Shown: positions 34,017-44,087, counted from the stretch's first letter. The stretch: 64,000 bases of DNA from Streptomyces xinghaiensis S187 (GCF_000220705.2 NZ_CP023202.1:2232001-2296000); one strand, 5' to 3'. Notes: generated by a model from the sequence alone, not told the origin. Numbers and translations are program-made.

Positions 34017-35836
34017 CTCCCCGCACCGGTCCGGCAGCGCCGGCACCGGTCGTCCACCCGTTCGGTGTGGCCACGGGCATCCAGGTACTCCAGCAGCGGC
34101 ACGGCCACGCGGCGTGTCGTGCCGAGGGCCTTGCGCGCCTCGCTCAGGGTGAACGGCTGCGGCAGGTCGCGCAGGACCGCGGCGGCCCGGGCGTCCGCGC
34201 CGGGCAGCAGCAGGATGCCGTCGCCGACCCTCAGCAGCGCGCCCGCCGAGACCGCGGCGGCCACCGCCCTGCGGTCGAGCCCCAGTTCGGCCAGCCGGTT
34301 TGCTTCCGGGGCCCGGAACGGTGACACCTCCAGCTCCCGGCGCACGGCATCCACGGCCGCCCGGACGGCCGGCGGCAGGGCGGGCTTCTCGCTCGCGGGC
34401 CCGTACAGCCGCCCCTGCGCGCTCCGCAGCCGCGGACGGCCCGGGGTCGCGGCCAGCGCGTCGACGAGGGCCCGGTCGGGCAGGCCGAGCAGGTGCCGGG
34501 CCGCCTCGGTGGGCAGGCCGGGATCGAGGGGGTGCCGTGCCGCGTACCGTTCCGTCTCGGCCGCCAGACGGTCCCTCAGGGCGGCCCAGTGAGCCGGTTC
34601 GGCCAGCCAGTCCCCGGCGACGGGCGGGACGGTGGCGGGCACCCCCATGGCCTCCAGTTCGGAACGGCGGACGAGCCCGCGCCGCCGCAGTTCCGCCACG
34701 GCGTCCGGGCGGCCGCTCATGCCCGCCAGCTCGGCCGCCCGGGCCCGGGCGGCCCCGCGCCGTCTCAGCTGCGGAGGCCGCACGTCCAGGACCGTCACGC
34801 CGCAGGGCGTGCGCCGCCCGCCCGGGTCGCGGAGCACGGCCCGGTCACCGACGCGCAGGGGCAGGGCCCGGGCCGGGGTGAGCCGCGCGGTGTCCGTTCC
34901 GAGCGGCCGGACGGTCACCGGGACCGCGGCGGTGCCGATGTGCAGGGTGACCGTCCGCGGCAGCTCACCGGCCGGCGTTCCGGTGATCCGCACGTCGGCC
35001 GCCGTGGCGGGCAGCCAGCGGTCCGGTGTCAGCAGCACCCGGCCGCGGCCGAGCAGGCCCTTGGGAGCACCGTGGACGTTCACCGCCACGCGGGCCACGC
35101 CGCCGGCCGAGGAGCGGTCCTCGCCCAGGCACTGCAGCCCGCGCACCCGGACCGGAGCGGAGTCCTCACCCGTCACCAGCCGGTCGCCGACGCGCAGGGT
35201 TCCCTCGGCCAGCGTGCCGGTGACGACCGTGCCGTGCCCGCGCACGGTGAAGGCGCGGTCCAGCCACAGCCGTACGTCCGCGCCGGGGGGCGGGTCGGGC
35301 AGCACGGCGGCCAGGCGGGCCAGTTCGGCGCGGAGTCCGTCCAGTCCGTCGCCGGTGACCGCGCTCACCGCGACGGACGGCACGGCGCCGAGGGAGGTGG
35401 CCGCCAGGCGCTCGGCGGCGTCCGCCCGCACGGGCTCGGGATCGGCCAGGTCACTGCGCGTCACGGCGAGCACGGCGTGCCGCACCCCGAGCGCGTCCAG
35501 GATTTCCAGGTGCTCCTGGGACTGCGGCTGCCAGCCCTGGTCGGCGGCCACCACGAACAGCACGGCGGGCACGGGGCCGGCGCCGGCCAGCATGGTGGCG
35601 ACGAACCGCTCGTGACCCGGCACGTCCACGAAGGCGACGGTCTCCCCTCCGGAGCCCGCGGAGCCGTCCGGGCCCCCGCAGTCGTCCGGATCCAGCCGGG
35701 TCCACACGAACCCGAGATCCAGGGTCAGCCCCCGGCGCCGCTCCTCCTCGAAACGGTCGGGTTCCATTCCGGTCAGCGCCCGCACCAGGGCGGACTTGCC
35801 GTGATCGACATGCCCCGCGGTGGCCAGGACCCGCAT
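33959..35836 (-). CDS. selB: selenocysteine-specific elongation factor SelB
   Basis: 625 residues. EF-Tu-like GTPase: G1 GHVDHGKS at 8-15, G3 DVPGHERF, G4 TRSD. Domains II-III follow, then four winged-helix modules in the C-terminal 250 residues that bind the bSECIS hairpin (for example GLVRRSELEAMGVPATVP and GLDRRAVAAAVSAGALLRVG). The last 19 codons are the reverse complement of tRNA-Sec, and the stop TGA is exactly opposite the tRNA anticodon. The start is ten bases after the selA stop, so the two form an operon. Confidence 0.95.
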   Translation of the reverse strand: MRVLATAGHVDHGKSALVRALTGMEPDRFEEERRRGLTLDLGFVWTRLDPDDCGGPDGSAGSGGETVAFVDVPGHERFVATMLAGAGPVPAVLFVVAADQGWQPQSQEHLEILDALGVRHAVLAVTRSDLADPEPVRADAAERLAATSLGAVPSVAVSAVTGDGLDGLRAELARLAAVLPDPPPGADVRLWLDRAFTVRGHGTVVTGTLAEGTLRVGDRLVTGEDSAPVRVRGLQCLGEDRSSAGGVARVAVNVHGAPKGLLGRGRVLLTPDRWLPATAADVRITGTPAGELPRTVTLHIGTAAVPVTVRPLGTDTARLTPARALPLRVGDRAVLRDPGGRRTPCGVTVLDVRPPQLRRRGAARARAAELAGMSGRPDAVAELRRRGLVRRSELEAMGVPATVPPVAGDWLAEPAHWAALRDRLAAETERYAARHPLDPGLPTEAARHLLGLPDRALVDALAATPGRPRLRSAQGRLYGPASEKPALPPAVRAAVDAVRRELEVSPFRAPEANRLAELGLDRRAVAAAVSAGALLRVGDGILLLPGADARAAAVLRDLPQPFTLSEARKALGTTRRVAVPLLEYLDARGHTERVDDRCRRCRTGAGSGGGRESNPPARDPRTPRF

Positions 35837-35845
35837 CTCCCCACC

Positions 35846-37285
35846 TCACCTCTCCGCCGCCGCGACGGACCGGACGGCCCCGGCCAGCCGCTCGTCGTCC
35901 TCCACGGGCACCGCCCGCAGGTCGAGCAGGCACCGCCCCGCCTCCAGGCGCCCGACGACGGGGACCGCCCCGGTGCGCAGGGCGGCGGCGTACCGCTCGG
36001 GCAGGGAGAGCGCGGCGCCGGGGAGCGTCACACCGGGGGCTCCGCCGCCGCCGACCGTCCCGGCGCTCTCGACGGCCCGAACGTCCACGCCCTCGGCGCT
36101 CAGCACGGCGGCCAGCCGCCCGGCGCGGCGCAGCAGATCCGCCGGACCGGCGGTCAGCGCCGTCTCCGTCGGCGTACCGGGCCCGGTCAGCGTCGCCTCC
36201 AGAGCGGCCAGGGTCAGCTTGTCCACCCGCAGGGCGCGGGCGAGCGGGTGCCGGGAGACGGTGCGGACGAGTTCCTCCGCACCGAGGAGCAGCCCGCACT
36301 GCGGCCCGCCCAGCAGCTTGTCGCCGCTCGCGGTGACGAGTGACGCGCCCGCGCGCAACTCCGTCGCGGCGTCCGGCTCTTCGGGCAGCAGCGGGTGCGG
36401 GGCCGGCAGCCCCGAACCGATGTCGACGACGACCGGGACCCCCAGCCCCGCGAGCTCGGCGGTGTCCGGGACCCGGGTGAAACCGGTGATCCGGAAGTTG
36501 GACGGGTGCACCTTCAGGACGAACCCCGTCTCCGGGCCGACGGCGGCCGCGTAGTCGGCGGCGGTGGTGCGGTTGGTGGTCCCCACCTCGCGCAGCCGGG
36601 CCCCGGTGGAGACCAGGAGGTCGGGCAGGCGGAAGCCGTCCCCGATCTCCACCATCTCCCCCCGGCTGATGACGATCTCCCGTCCGGCGGCGAGGGCGGC
36701 GGCCACCAGCGCCAGCGCGGCGGCACCGTTGTTGACGACGTGCGCGGCGGCGGCTGACGGCACCCTGGCCAGGAGGGCCGCCAGGGCGGTGCGGCCCCGG
36801 CGGGCCCGTACCCCGGTCTCCAGATCCAGCTCCACGTCCGTGGGCCCGGCGGCCTCCTGCACCGCCCGCCGGGCCGCCGGCGACAGCGACGCCCGCCCGA
36901 GATTGGTGTGCAGCACGACGCCGGTGGCGTTGATCACCGGCCGCAGGCCGCTCGCCGTGCGCGGGAGCAGGGCGACCGCCGTATCGGCCACCTCGTCCGG
37001 CGGTACCGCTCCGTCGCGCGCCCGCTCCTGCGCCCGGCGGACCGCCGCTTTCACCGGCGCCGTCCCGAGCAGGGCGGCCGCCTCCGCCAGGCGGGGATCG
37101 CGCAGGACGGCGTCGGTGCGGGGAATCCGCCGCCGCGCGTCGGGCGCGGCCCCGCGCGGCACGTCGTCCTCCCGGGCGGCCCGACCGCTCTGACCGCCGG
37201 GGCCGGCCGGGACGGGCCGGGCGGCCCCGGGTGCGCCGTCCGGCGCCCGCGTCCCCCTTCGCGCGGATGTGACGCGCTGGTCCAC
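35846..37285 (-). CDS. selA: L-seryl-tRNA(Sec) selenium transferase
   Basis: 479 residues, GTG/ATG-type start at MDQRVTS. The PLP-binding Lys is in SGDKLLGGPQCG. Other motifs: NATGVVLHTNLGRA, VVNNGAAALALV, SRGEMVEIGDGFR, KVHPSNFRITGF and VVDIGSGL. It converts Ser-tRNA(Sec) to Sec-tRNA(Sec). The first 45 residues are disordered and Gly/Pro/Arg-rich, absent in E. coli SelA, so an internal start is possible. Confidence 0.95.
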   Translation of the reverse strand: MDQRVTSARRGTRAPDGAPGAARPVPAGPGGQSGRAAREDDVPRGAAPDARRRIPRTDAVLRDPRLAEAAALLGTAPVKAAVRRAQERARDGAVPPDEVADTAVALLPRTASGLRPVINATGVVLHTNLGRASLSPAARRAVQEAAGPTDVELDLETGVRARRGRTALAALLARVPSAAAAHVVNNGAAALALVAAALAAGREIVISRGEMVEIGDGFRLPDLLVSTGARLREVGTTNRTTAADYAAAVGPETGFVLKVHPSNFRITGFTRVPDTAELAGLGVPVVVDIGSGLPAPHPLLPEEPDAATELRAGASLVTASGDKLLGGPQCGLLLGAEELVRTVSRHPLARALRVDKLTLAALEATLTGPGTPTETALTAGPADLLRRAGRLAAVLSAEGVDVRAVESAGTVGGGGAPGVTLPGAALSLPERYAAALRTGAVPVVGRLEAGRCLLDLRAVPVEDDERLAGAVRSVAAAER

Positions 37286-37695
37286 GTGGTTCCTCTCCTC
37301 CGGCCCTGTTCGTCCCCTTCGTCCCCGCCCGGGGAACGTTCATCGTCTCCCAGTGCCCCCGGCCGGCCGCGGGACACGCCGTGGCCTCACCGAGCGGGGC
37401 AGCATGCCCGCGGTGGCAGCGTGGTGGCAGCGCGCCGGCGGTGCGGTGGCCCGGTGTTCCCACCGAACCGGTCGGCTACCCGGAGGACGGCGTGATAAGC
37501 CGCCGTAACGGTCGCGGAGCGGCGGGCCGGCACGGCGGAGCGGGAGGGACGCCGCACGGGAGCCCGAGCGAAGAGAACTCGGCGGTACGCCTTCCGGGTT
37601 CACGGCCCCCGCCGGCGTCCGGCACCGGGCGGACCAGCCACGGCGGGGACCCCGCATCGCCCCGGTCCGCTCCCGCGCGGCAGTCCCGGCCGGGC
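37286..37695. other. intergenic region upstream of selAB and downstream of the AraC regulator
   Basis: About 410 bases without a convincing gene; open frames here are extensions of shadow frames. It should hold the selAB promoter, but I see no strong -35/-10 pair. Confidence 0.45.
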
Positions 37696-38688
37696 TCAGT
37701 GTCCGAGGACCACCGTCCGTGCCGTGGCGGCGGCGGATACGCCGGTGCCCGGCCGGTCGCCGTTGCGGTACTCCCGCGGGCTGACGCCGCGTTCCCGTTT
37801 GAAGGCGGCGCTCAGGGCGAACGGACTCGAGTAGCCCACCCGCCGGGCGATGCCGGCGAGGGAGAGGTCGGGGTCGCGCAGCAGGTCCGCGGCGAGGGTC
37901 AGCCGCCAGCCGGTCAGGTAGGACATGGGCGGTTCGCCGACGAGTTCCGTGAAGCGGCGGGCCAGGACCGCCCGGGAGACCCCGGCCGCGGAAGCGAGCG
38001 ACGCCACCGTCCATGAATGCCCCGGCCGTTCGTGCAGCTGCCGCAGGGCCCGCCCCACCACCGGGTCGCTCCCGGCCCGGAGCCAGAGCGGCGCGCCACT
38101 GCCCGACTCCGTGAGCCAGGAGCGCAGGACGTTGATGAGCAACAGGTCCAGGAGCCGGTCGAGGACCACCTCCTGGCCGGCGTCCTCCTGCTCCAGCTCG
38201 GCGGCCAGCATGCCGATCAGCGGGGACCGCGCCGCCGAGGCGGGCTGCACCAGCAGCGCCGGCAGGCCGGCGAGCAGCCTGCGCCCGACCTCGCCCGGCG
38301 CCTGGTAGGTGCCGCTGAGCATCACCGCCGATCCCGTGCGGTGGGGCTCGCCCCAGGTGCGCACCCCCAGGGCCATCGTCTCGGTGACGTCCTCCCCGTC
38401 GGTGGTGTTGCAGCGCTGGTCCGGGCCGACGGTGATGCCCGGCCGGGTCGCCGGGTCGTCGACGAGCGTGTACGGCTCGGGGCCGCGCAGCACCGCCACG
38501 TCCCCGGCCTCCAGCCGCACCGGCGCGGCGTCCTCGCGGAGCACCCAGGCCGAGCCGTGCAGCATCGTGGCCAGCGACAGGGGCGCGCGGTCCTCGATGC
38601 GCAGACCCCACGGGGGGTTGAACACCGACTTCAGGAGAAAGGCGCCGCGTGCCTGGGGGCTCTCCAGCAGGCCGCTGAGCATGTCCAC
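37696..38688 (-). CDS. AraC-family transcriptional regulator with cupin sensor
   Basis: 330 residues; GTG with GAGGG eight bases upstream. The N-terminal cupin-like domain (APVRLEAGDVAVLRGPEPYT) is followed by an AraC DNA-binding domain: WTVASLASAAGVSRAVLARR and DLSLAGIARRVGYSSPFALS for the two helix-turn-helices, ending SAAFKRERGVSPREYR. Regulators of this cupin_6 type often control an adjacent oxidoreductase; the NmrA-like gene is 109 bases upstream on the same strand. Confidence 0.9.
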   Translation of the reverse strand: MDMLSGLLESPQARGAFLLKSVFNPPWGLRIEDRAPLSLATMLHGSAWVLREDAAPVRLEAGDVAVLRGPEPYTLVDDPATRPGITVGPDQRCNTTDGEDVTETMALGVRTWGEPHRTGSAVMLSGTYQAPGEVGRRLLAGLPALLVQPASAARSPLIGMLAAELEQEDAGQEVVLDRLLDLLLINVLRSWLTESGSGAPLWLRAGSDPVVGRALRQLHERPGHSWTVASLASAAGVSRAVLARRFTELVGEPPMSYLTGWRLTLAADLLRDPDLSLAGIARRVGYSSPFALSAAFKRERGVSPREYRNGDRPGTGVSAAATARTVVLGH

Positions 38689-38797
38689 GCCCGTCACCCT
38701 CCCCGTCACTCTCCCTGTGCCCGTGCTGTCGCGGACATCGTCTCCCACCGACGCGGGCGGTCCGCGCGTCCCCGGCGGCCGAGCGTTCCCCGGCGGC

Positions 38798-39625
38798 CTA
38801 CACGTCCCAGACCCCGGTGGCCGCGGCCTCCTTGACGTAGTCCGTGAAGTCCTTGGGCTCCCGCCCCAGCACCTCCCGGACACCGTGCACCGGGGCGGCG
38901 TTGCGCCCGTCCGTGATCAGGATGAACAGGTCCGCGAACTCCTCCGGTTCGCCCGCCTCCCGCAGCGCAGCACGGTAGTCGTCCGTGCCGACCGGGACGT
39001 AGGCGATGGTCCGGCCGGTGGCCGCCGACAGTTCACGGGCCACGTCGTGGAAGCTCAGCGGCCGGGGACCGGACAGCTCGTAGGTCCTGCCGATGTGGCG
39101 GTCGTCCGTGAGGGCGGCGACGACCACGTCGGCGATGTCGTCGGCGTCCACGAACGGCTCGACGGCGTCTCCGGCGGGCAGCACCAGCTCGCCCGAGCGG
39201 ACCGGGCCGAGGAAGAAGCTCTCGCTGAAGTTCTGGTTGAACCAGCCGGCCCGGACGACGGTCCAGTCGCAGCCGGACGCCTTGAGCGCGTCCTCGCCGG
39301 CGACGGCGCCCTCCTCGCCCCGGCCGGCCAGCAGCACCAGGCGGCGGACGCCGCGCGCCACGGCGAAGGCCGCCAACCGCCCGACGGCTTCGGTCGCCCC
39401 GGGAAAGGCCAGGTCCGGGTAGTAGGTGACGTAGGCGGCGGAGACGCCGTCCAGCGCGGCCCCCCAGGTGCTCTCGTCCTCCCAGACGAACGCGATCGCG
39501 CTGCTGCGGGAGCCGGTCCGCACGGGCCGTCCGAGGGCCCGCAGGCGCTCGGCGACGCGCCGTCCGGTCTTGCCGTTGCCGCCGATGAGGAGGATGGGTG
39601 CGGTGTTCTGCGTGTGCGTGGTCAT
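38798..39625 (-). CDS. NmrA-like NAD(P)-binding reductase
   Basis: 275 residues. Rossmann motif ILLIGGNGKTGRRVAERL at the N-terminus. The atypical SDR/NmrA layout shows in RLVLLAGRGEEGAVAGEDAL, WTVVRAGWFNQNFSESFF and PFVDADDIADVVVAAL. The catalytic Tyr-Lys pair of classical SDRs is absent, as usual for NmrA-type sensors. The substrate is unknown. Upstream of and probably regulated by the AraC-type gene. Confidence 0.87.
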   Translation of the reverse strand: MTTHTQNTAPILLIGGNGKTGRRVAERLRALGRPVRTGSRSSAIAFVWEDESTWGAALDGVSAAYVTYYPDLAFPGATEAVGRLAAFAVARGVRRLVLLAGRGEEGAVAGEDALKASGCDWTVVRAGWFNQNFSESFFLGPVRSGELVLPAGDAVEPFVDADDIADVVVAALTDDRHIGRTYELSGPRPLSFHDVARELSAATGRTIAYVPVGTDDYRAALREAGEPEEFADLFILITDGRNAAPVHGVREVLGREPKDFTDYVKEAAATGVWDV

Positions 39626-39757
39626 GACGCCATTCAAGTTTCCGCCGCGCGGACGGTACATGGCGCTCGAGCTCACCTGCATACGCGATCGTCTCGGTCG
39701 CCCCGGCCGTCCCTGTCCCTGGGCTGCCCGGGTTCGGCCCGGCGTCCCCATCCGGGC

Positions 39758-40486
39758 TCAGGTGCGGGGACGGGGTCCCGGGGCGGTGGGCGGCCGGCCG
39801 GTGAGGCGGGTGATCAGCTCGGTACACAGGTCCCGGAGCTTGATGTTGCGCCGCTGGGAGGCGGAGCGCAGGACGGCGAAGGCTTCCTCCGCGGTGCACC
39901 GGTTCCGGCCCATGGTCACGCCGATGGCCTGGTCGATGACGCTCCGGGACTGCATGGCGGTCCGCATCTGCTCCGCGAACTCCTGGGCCTCGCTGATGCG
40001 TTGCGCCAGGGCTATGCCGCCGGTGGCCTGAGAGGCCAGGGCGCGCAGGGCGGCGAGATCGGATCGCGCGAAGGCACCGGGCGGGCCGGCGTACAGGTTG
40101 AGAGCGCCGGCGGTGTGGGTGTGGGCGGCGATCGGTAAGGAGAGGGAGGAGCGGATTCCGCAGGACACGGCGTAGCCGGGGTACTCGCCCCAGCGGCTCT
40201 CGCCCAGCATGTCCGGGACGGCGACCTCCCGGCCGGTGCGCAGGGCCTGCAGGCAGGGGCCGTCATCCTGGCCGTACTGCTTCTCGTCCAGTTTCGGCGC
40301 CGCGGGTCCCGCGCTGACCACCGTGAGGGGCCGGCCGTTGCGCTCCAGGGTCACCCCGACGCCCTCGGTCCGGGACAGCTTCAGGGCCGCGTCGGCCAGC
40401 GCCTGCAGGAAGTCCTCCAGGGAGTCGGTCTCGAGCAGCCACTGGGTGATGTAGTCACTGTTGTACGCGTCGTCTTCGCTCAGCAT
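39758..40486 (-). CDS. GAF-ANTAR domain RNA-binding antiterminator
   Basis: 242 residues; ATG with AAGGA upstream. A GAF domain (about 20-165; GYAVSCGIRSSLSLPIAAHT) is followed by a C-terminal ANTAR domain: RSVIDQAIGVTMGRNRCTAE followed by AFAVLRSASQRRNIKLRDL. ANTAR domains bind paired hairpins in nascent RNA to prevent termination, with the GAF domain sensing a ligand. No partner kinase is nearby. Confidence 0.9.
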   Translation of the reverse strand: MLSEDDAYNSDYITQWLLETDSLEDFLQALADAALKLSRTEGVGVTLERNGRPLTVVSAGPAAPKLDEKQYGQDDGPCLQALRTGREVAVPDMLGESRWGEYPGYAVSCGIRSSLSLPIAAHTHTAGALNLYAGPPGAFARSDLAALRALASQATGGIALAQRISEAQEFAEQMRTAMQSRSVIDQAIGVTMGRNRCTAEEAFAVLRSASQRRNIKLRDLCTELITRLTGRPPTAPGPRPRT

Positions 40487-40702
40487 GTGGTCCTTCGCGT
40501 GGTCCGCGGCCCGGTGGTCGGCATCTGTTCGTGCCACCGGGGCGACGGGATTCCACGTCCGAAGGAACACCTCCAGTGCGGCCACCACCTGACGCCGGTT
40601 CGGGGCCGGCGCGGCGCAGCCTCTGCCACACACGCTACTCCGGTGTCACGGGGCCCTGCCGCCGGGCGGTCGTGCCGGGGCCCCGCCGGGCCGCCGTGGA
40701 GG

Positions 40703-41554
40703 TCACCCTTCCGGACCGGGGCCGAGCAGCGCGTTGAGTTCGGGGTAGGAGAGGGCCTCCGCGCCGAAGGTGAAGGTGCCGTGCTCCCGGATCTCCCCCG
40801 CGGCCCGGACCAGCGCTCCCAGCGCCGCCCGGGCCATCGACGATCCCACGCTGATCCGCCGCACGCCGAGTTCCCCGAGCTCGGTGACGGACAGCCGCAG
40901 CGCCCCGCCCATCAGGACGTTGACGGGCCTGCCGACGGCGGAGCACACCGCCCGCACCGCGTCGGCGTCCGGGAGGGCCGGGGCGTACAGGACGTCGGCG
41001 CCGGCCTCCTCGTACGCCCGCAGGCGGCGGATCGTGTCGTCCAGGTCGGGCCGGCCCTGGAAGAAGTTCTCCGCCCGTGCCGTCACGGTGAAGGGGAAGT
41101 CCAGCTCGCGGGCGGCGGCGACGGCGGCGGCCACGCGCTCCGCCGCCTCCCCGACCGGACGGACCGGGTCGTCGGCCCGCCCCGTCGAGTCCTCGACGGA
41201 ACCGCCCACCAGGCCGGCGGCCGCGGCCAGCCGGATGGTCTCGGCGACCTCCCCGGGGGTCCGGCCGAAGCCGCTCTCCAGGTCGGCGGTGACCGGCAGC
41301 GGGGTCGCGGCGGCGATGGAGCGGGCGTTGTCCAGGACCTCTTCCCGTCCGACGCGGTTCGCGCCGTCCGGCCGGCCGAGGGTGTAGGCGAAGCCGGCGC
41401 CCGTGGTGGCGAGGGCCGCGAAGCCCATCCCGGTGAGCAGGCGCGCGGAGCCCGCGTCCCACGGGTTCGGAACGACGAAGGGCCGCGGGCCGGTGTGCAG
41501 GGCGCGGAATGCGGTGGCTTTGCGGTACTGGTCGTCAGCGGGGCGGCGGCTCAT
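40703..41554 (-). CDS. isocitrate lyase/PEP mutase-family enzyme
   Basis: 283 residues. Family features: FVVPNPWDAGSARLLTGMGF, ALATTGAGFAYTLG, VTADLESGFG and GGSVEDSTG for Mg binding. The catalytic Cys motif of true isocitrate lyase (KKCGH) is absent, and TARAENFFQG replaces the methylisocitrate-lyase pattern. Likely a C-C or C-P lyase of unknown substrate. Confidence 0.88.
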   Translation of the reverse strand: MSRRPADDQYRKATAFRALHTGPRPFVVPNPWDAGSARLLTGMGFAALATTGAGFAYTLGRPDGANRVGREEVLDNARSIAAATPLPVTADLESGFGRTPGEVAETIRLAAAAGLVGGSVEDSTGRADDPVRPVGEAAERVAAAVAAARELDFPFTVTARAENFFQGRPDLDDTIRRLRAYEEAGADVLYAPALPDADAVRAVCSAVGRPVNVLMGGALRLSVTELGELGVRRISVGSSMARAALGALVRAAGEIREHGTFTFGAEALSYPELNALLGPGPEG

Positions 41555-41617
41555 GCGGGGCTCCTGCGATACGCGTTACGGGGGGGCACGGCTCAGTTCA
41601 CCTCACCTCAGCCCCTC

Positions 41618-42619
41618 TCAGCCCACCTCGACCTGCTCGTCCGTGCCCGAAGCCGCGCCCCGCGCCTCCTTCGCCGCGGCGGGCCCGGCGACCGGCCCGG
41701 GCGGCTGCTCCGGGGCCGGCGGCGCCGTGGGCCGCCGGGCGGGGAGCCGGGAGACGGCCACACCGGCCAGGCAGACGGCGCCGCCCAGCAGGGTGAGCCA
41801 GCCGGGCACCTCCTCCAGCGTGATCCAGGAGATCAGGACGACGACCGCGGGGACGGCGTAGGTGGTGGCGCCGAGCTTCCCCGCCGTCGTACGGGCCAGG
41901 GCATAGGCCCAGGTGCTGAAGGCGAGAGCGGTGGGGAAGAGCCCGAGGTACACCAGGTTGAGCGTCGCCGGCAGCGGGGCCGCGGGCAGATCCGCGAGGA
42001 GTTGGCCGCCGAACGGCAGGCAGGCCAGGGCGCCGACGAAGCACCCGAAGGTGGTCACCTGCATCGGGCTCGCGTAGCGGAGCGCCGGCTTCTGCGCGAC
42101 GACCCCGGCGGCGTACGTGACGGCGGCGACCAGGCAGAGCACCACACCCGCCAGGGAGGACGAGCCGCCGCCGGACATCGACAGCCCGACCACCGCGGCC
42201 CCCGCGAACGACACGGCCATCCCGGCCAGCAGCAGCGGCGGGAAACCCTCCTTGAGGAGCCAGCCGCTGAGCAGGGCGATCAGCACGGGCCCGATATTGA
42301 CCAGCATGGCGGCCGTCCCCGCGTCCACCAGCTGCTCGCCCCAGTTCAGCGCGACCATGTAGACGCCGAACCACATCACGCCGGCCCCCGCGATCCCCGG
42401 CCAGGCTCTGCGGTCGGGCAGCGTGCCCCGCTTGAGCAGGAAGACACAGCCGAGTGCCAGCGAAGCGATCAGAAGCCGCCCCAGTGCGAGCGCGCCGGGA
42501 GCGTAATGCTCGGCCGACACGCGGATGGAGACGAACGCCGACGCCCACAGCACCACGGTGACGACTACTGCGGTGAGGGCGCGCCGATCGATACGGGTAC
42601 CGCCGGTCGCGTGATCCAT
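41618..42619 (-). CDS. EamA/DMT-family exporter
   Basis: 333 residues with ten membrane segments in two EamA repeats (TAVVVTVVLWASAFVSIRVS; AGVVLCLVAAVTYAAGVVAQ). The short cytosolic tail is Pro/Ala-rich. There is no ribosome-binding site; TACCGT lies six bases before the ATG, suggesting a leaderless transcript as for the AI-2E-type genes. Likely exports an amino acid or other metabolite. Confidence 0.88.
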   Translation of the reverse strand: MDHATGGTRIDRRALTAVVVTVVLWASAFVSIRVSAEHYAPGALALGRLLIASLALGCVFLLKRGTLPDRRAWPGIAGAGVMWFGVYMVALNWGEQLVDAGTAAMLVNIGPVLIALLSGWLLKEGFPPLLLAGMAVSFAGAAVVGLSMSGGGSSSLAGVVLCLVAAVTYAAGVVAQKPALRYASPMQVTTFGCFVGALACLPFGGQLLADLPAAPLPATLNLVYLGLFPTALAFSTWAYALARTTAGKLGATTYAVPAVVVLISWITLEEVPGWLTLLGGAVCLAGVAVSRLPARRPTAPPAPEQPPGPVAGPAAAKEARGAASGTDEQVEVG

Positions 42620-43172
42620 GGGCGCACGGTACCGGGCCCCTCCGACACCTGCGCGAGGCATTTTTTTCCGGCCTTCCCGCACCGTTCAGCGGACCCTCGG
42701 GTTCCGGTTCGCCGGGCGTTCCCCCGGATTCCCCGGTCCTCTCCCCCGGATTCCCCGGTCCCCTCCACTGCAGCCCGCCGATCACCCCCGGCCGACCGCC
42801 CCGGCCGGCCGGCGCATCCCGGCCCGGCGCCGCTCCCGGGACACCCACCGCTTCACTCTCCGTGTCCGCGAGCCGCGCCCCGGCGGTCACGCCGAGCGAG
42901 ATCCGGTCCCGCGGATCACGCCTCCGGTTGCCCTCCGGACACCCTCCGGACAGGGGCTCCCACCGGCGGATTTCGCTGATCGGCTTCGCGCCGTCACAAT
43001 GGCCGTGGCGCCTCCGTCAGCCGCGGGGGTGAGACCCGTTTCTCTCCGCCTCAGCAGGCTCTTGACCTGCGGGATCGCGCAGCTTTTCATAAGGGTGCCG
43101 GGCGGACGCCCAGGACATGAATGCCGGAATTGATCGCCCTCCGCGTGGGATGTGGCGGAAGGAGGGCGAGCC
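42620..43172. other. intergenic region between divergent exporter and YqcI-type genes
   Basis: About 550 bases without a convincing gene. 42626-42631 (-) is the TACCGT -10-like element of the exporter. A TTGACC at 43062 and CATAAG at 43088 might be a promoter of the downstream gene, but their 20-base spacing is long. The rest is GC-rich sequence with repeated CCCCGG(A/G)TTCCCCGG units around 42720-42765. Confidence 0.45.
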
Positions 43173-43997
43173 GTGAACGCTTCTGCGCGTGCAGAGGTTG
43201 AGAAGTTCCTGCTGGGTGACAGGTTCTCCTGTCTGGCCGGGCGGTCCGCCTGGCGTCAGGGAGGCATCACACACCGTCACTACGAGCGGTTCGGCGGCGT
43301 CGAGTCCGCCCGGCTCCTGGCCCTCGACCTGGCGGAGTTCGTCGGGTCCGCCGACTGGGACAGCCGCTCCTTCACGAGCTTCATCGCCACCTTCGAGGAC
43401 CCCCGCGGCCTGGACGAGGCCGGGTTCGAACAGCACCTCTGGCAGCAGCTCCAGGCGCTCCACGAGTACGACGCGGAGACCCACCGCTGGGCCGAGGGCT
43501 ACTCCTCCGACGCCCAGTCCGGGGAGTTCGCGTTCAGCGTCGCCGGGCACCCCTTCTTCGTGATCGGGCTGCACCCGAACCACGTCCGTCTCGGCCGGCG
43601 CCCGCCCTTCCCGATGCTGGCCTTCAACTCCCATGTGCAGTTCCGGCGGATCAAGGCCGCGGGGATGTGGGACCGGCTGGCCGACAAGATACGCAAACAG
43701 GACATCAAGCTGCAGGGCGACATCAACCCCAATCTCCAGGAGTACGAGCAGCTGTCCGAGGCCCGGCGCTACTCCGGGAGCCGGAAGCCCGCCGAGTGGC
43801 AGTGCCCCTTCCGGGCCCGGAGCGGCGTGGAGACCCGCGCCGGGGCCGCGGCGGACACCGGGACGGAGACCGGGGCCGAGACCGGATACTTCCGGGAGCC
43901 CGGCACCGCGCCCGTGGAGCACGGCCCGGCGGTTCCCCGCGTCCCGCACCAGGCGGCCCACGCCGATTCGCCGGCGGCCTCAGCGGCCATGGTCTGA
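43173..43997 (+). CDS. YqcI/YcgG-family protein (GntA-like heme N-hydroxylase family)
   Basis: 274 residues; GTG with AAGGAGGG upstream. Residues 10-215 match the family: KFLLGDRFSCLAGRSAWRQG, FTSFIATFEDP, FFVIGLHPNHVRLGRR, PFPMLAFNSHVQFRRIK and KQDIKLQGDINPNLQEYEQL. Relatives include GntA, the heme-dependent N-hydroxylase of guanitoxin synthesis. The disordered C-terminal tail is Ala/Glu/Thr-rich. No other guanitoxin genes are near. The role here is unknown. Confidence 0.85.
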   Translation: MNASARAEVEKFLLGDRFSCLAGRSAWRQGGITHRHYERFGGVESARLLALDLAEFVGSADWDSRSFTSFIATFEDPRGLDEAGFEQHLWQQLQALHEYDAETHRWAEGYSSDAQSGEFAFSVAGHPFFVIGLHPNHVRLGRRPPFPMLAFNSHVQFRRIKAAGMWDRLADKIRKQDIKLQGDINPNLQEYEQLSEARRYSGSRKPAEWQCPFRARSGVETRAGAAADTGTETGAETGYFREPGTAPVEHGPAVPRVPHQAAHADSPAASAAMV

Positions 43998-44087
43998 GCC
44001 GCTCCGCGCCTCGTACGGAACGGCGGACGCCGCGACGGCCGGGGCCCGGGTTCGGCAAGCTCCGGTGCTGCGGGCCCCGTGCACGAG

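Noticed and set aside
34493..36343. A 616-codon plus-strand frame opposite selB and selA
   Set aside because: Shadow frame; both sel genes are unmistakable on the minus strand.
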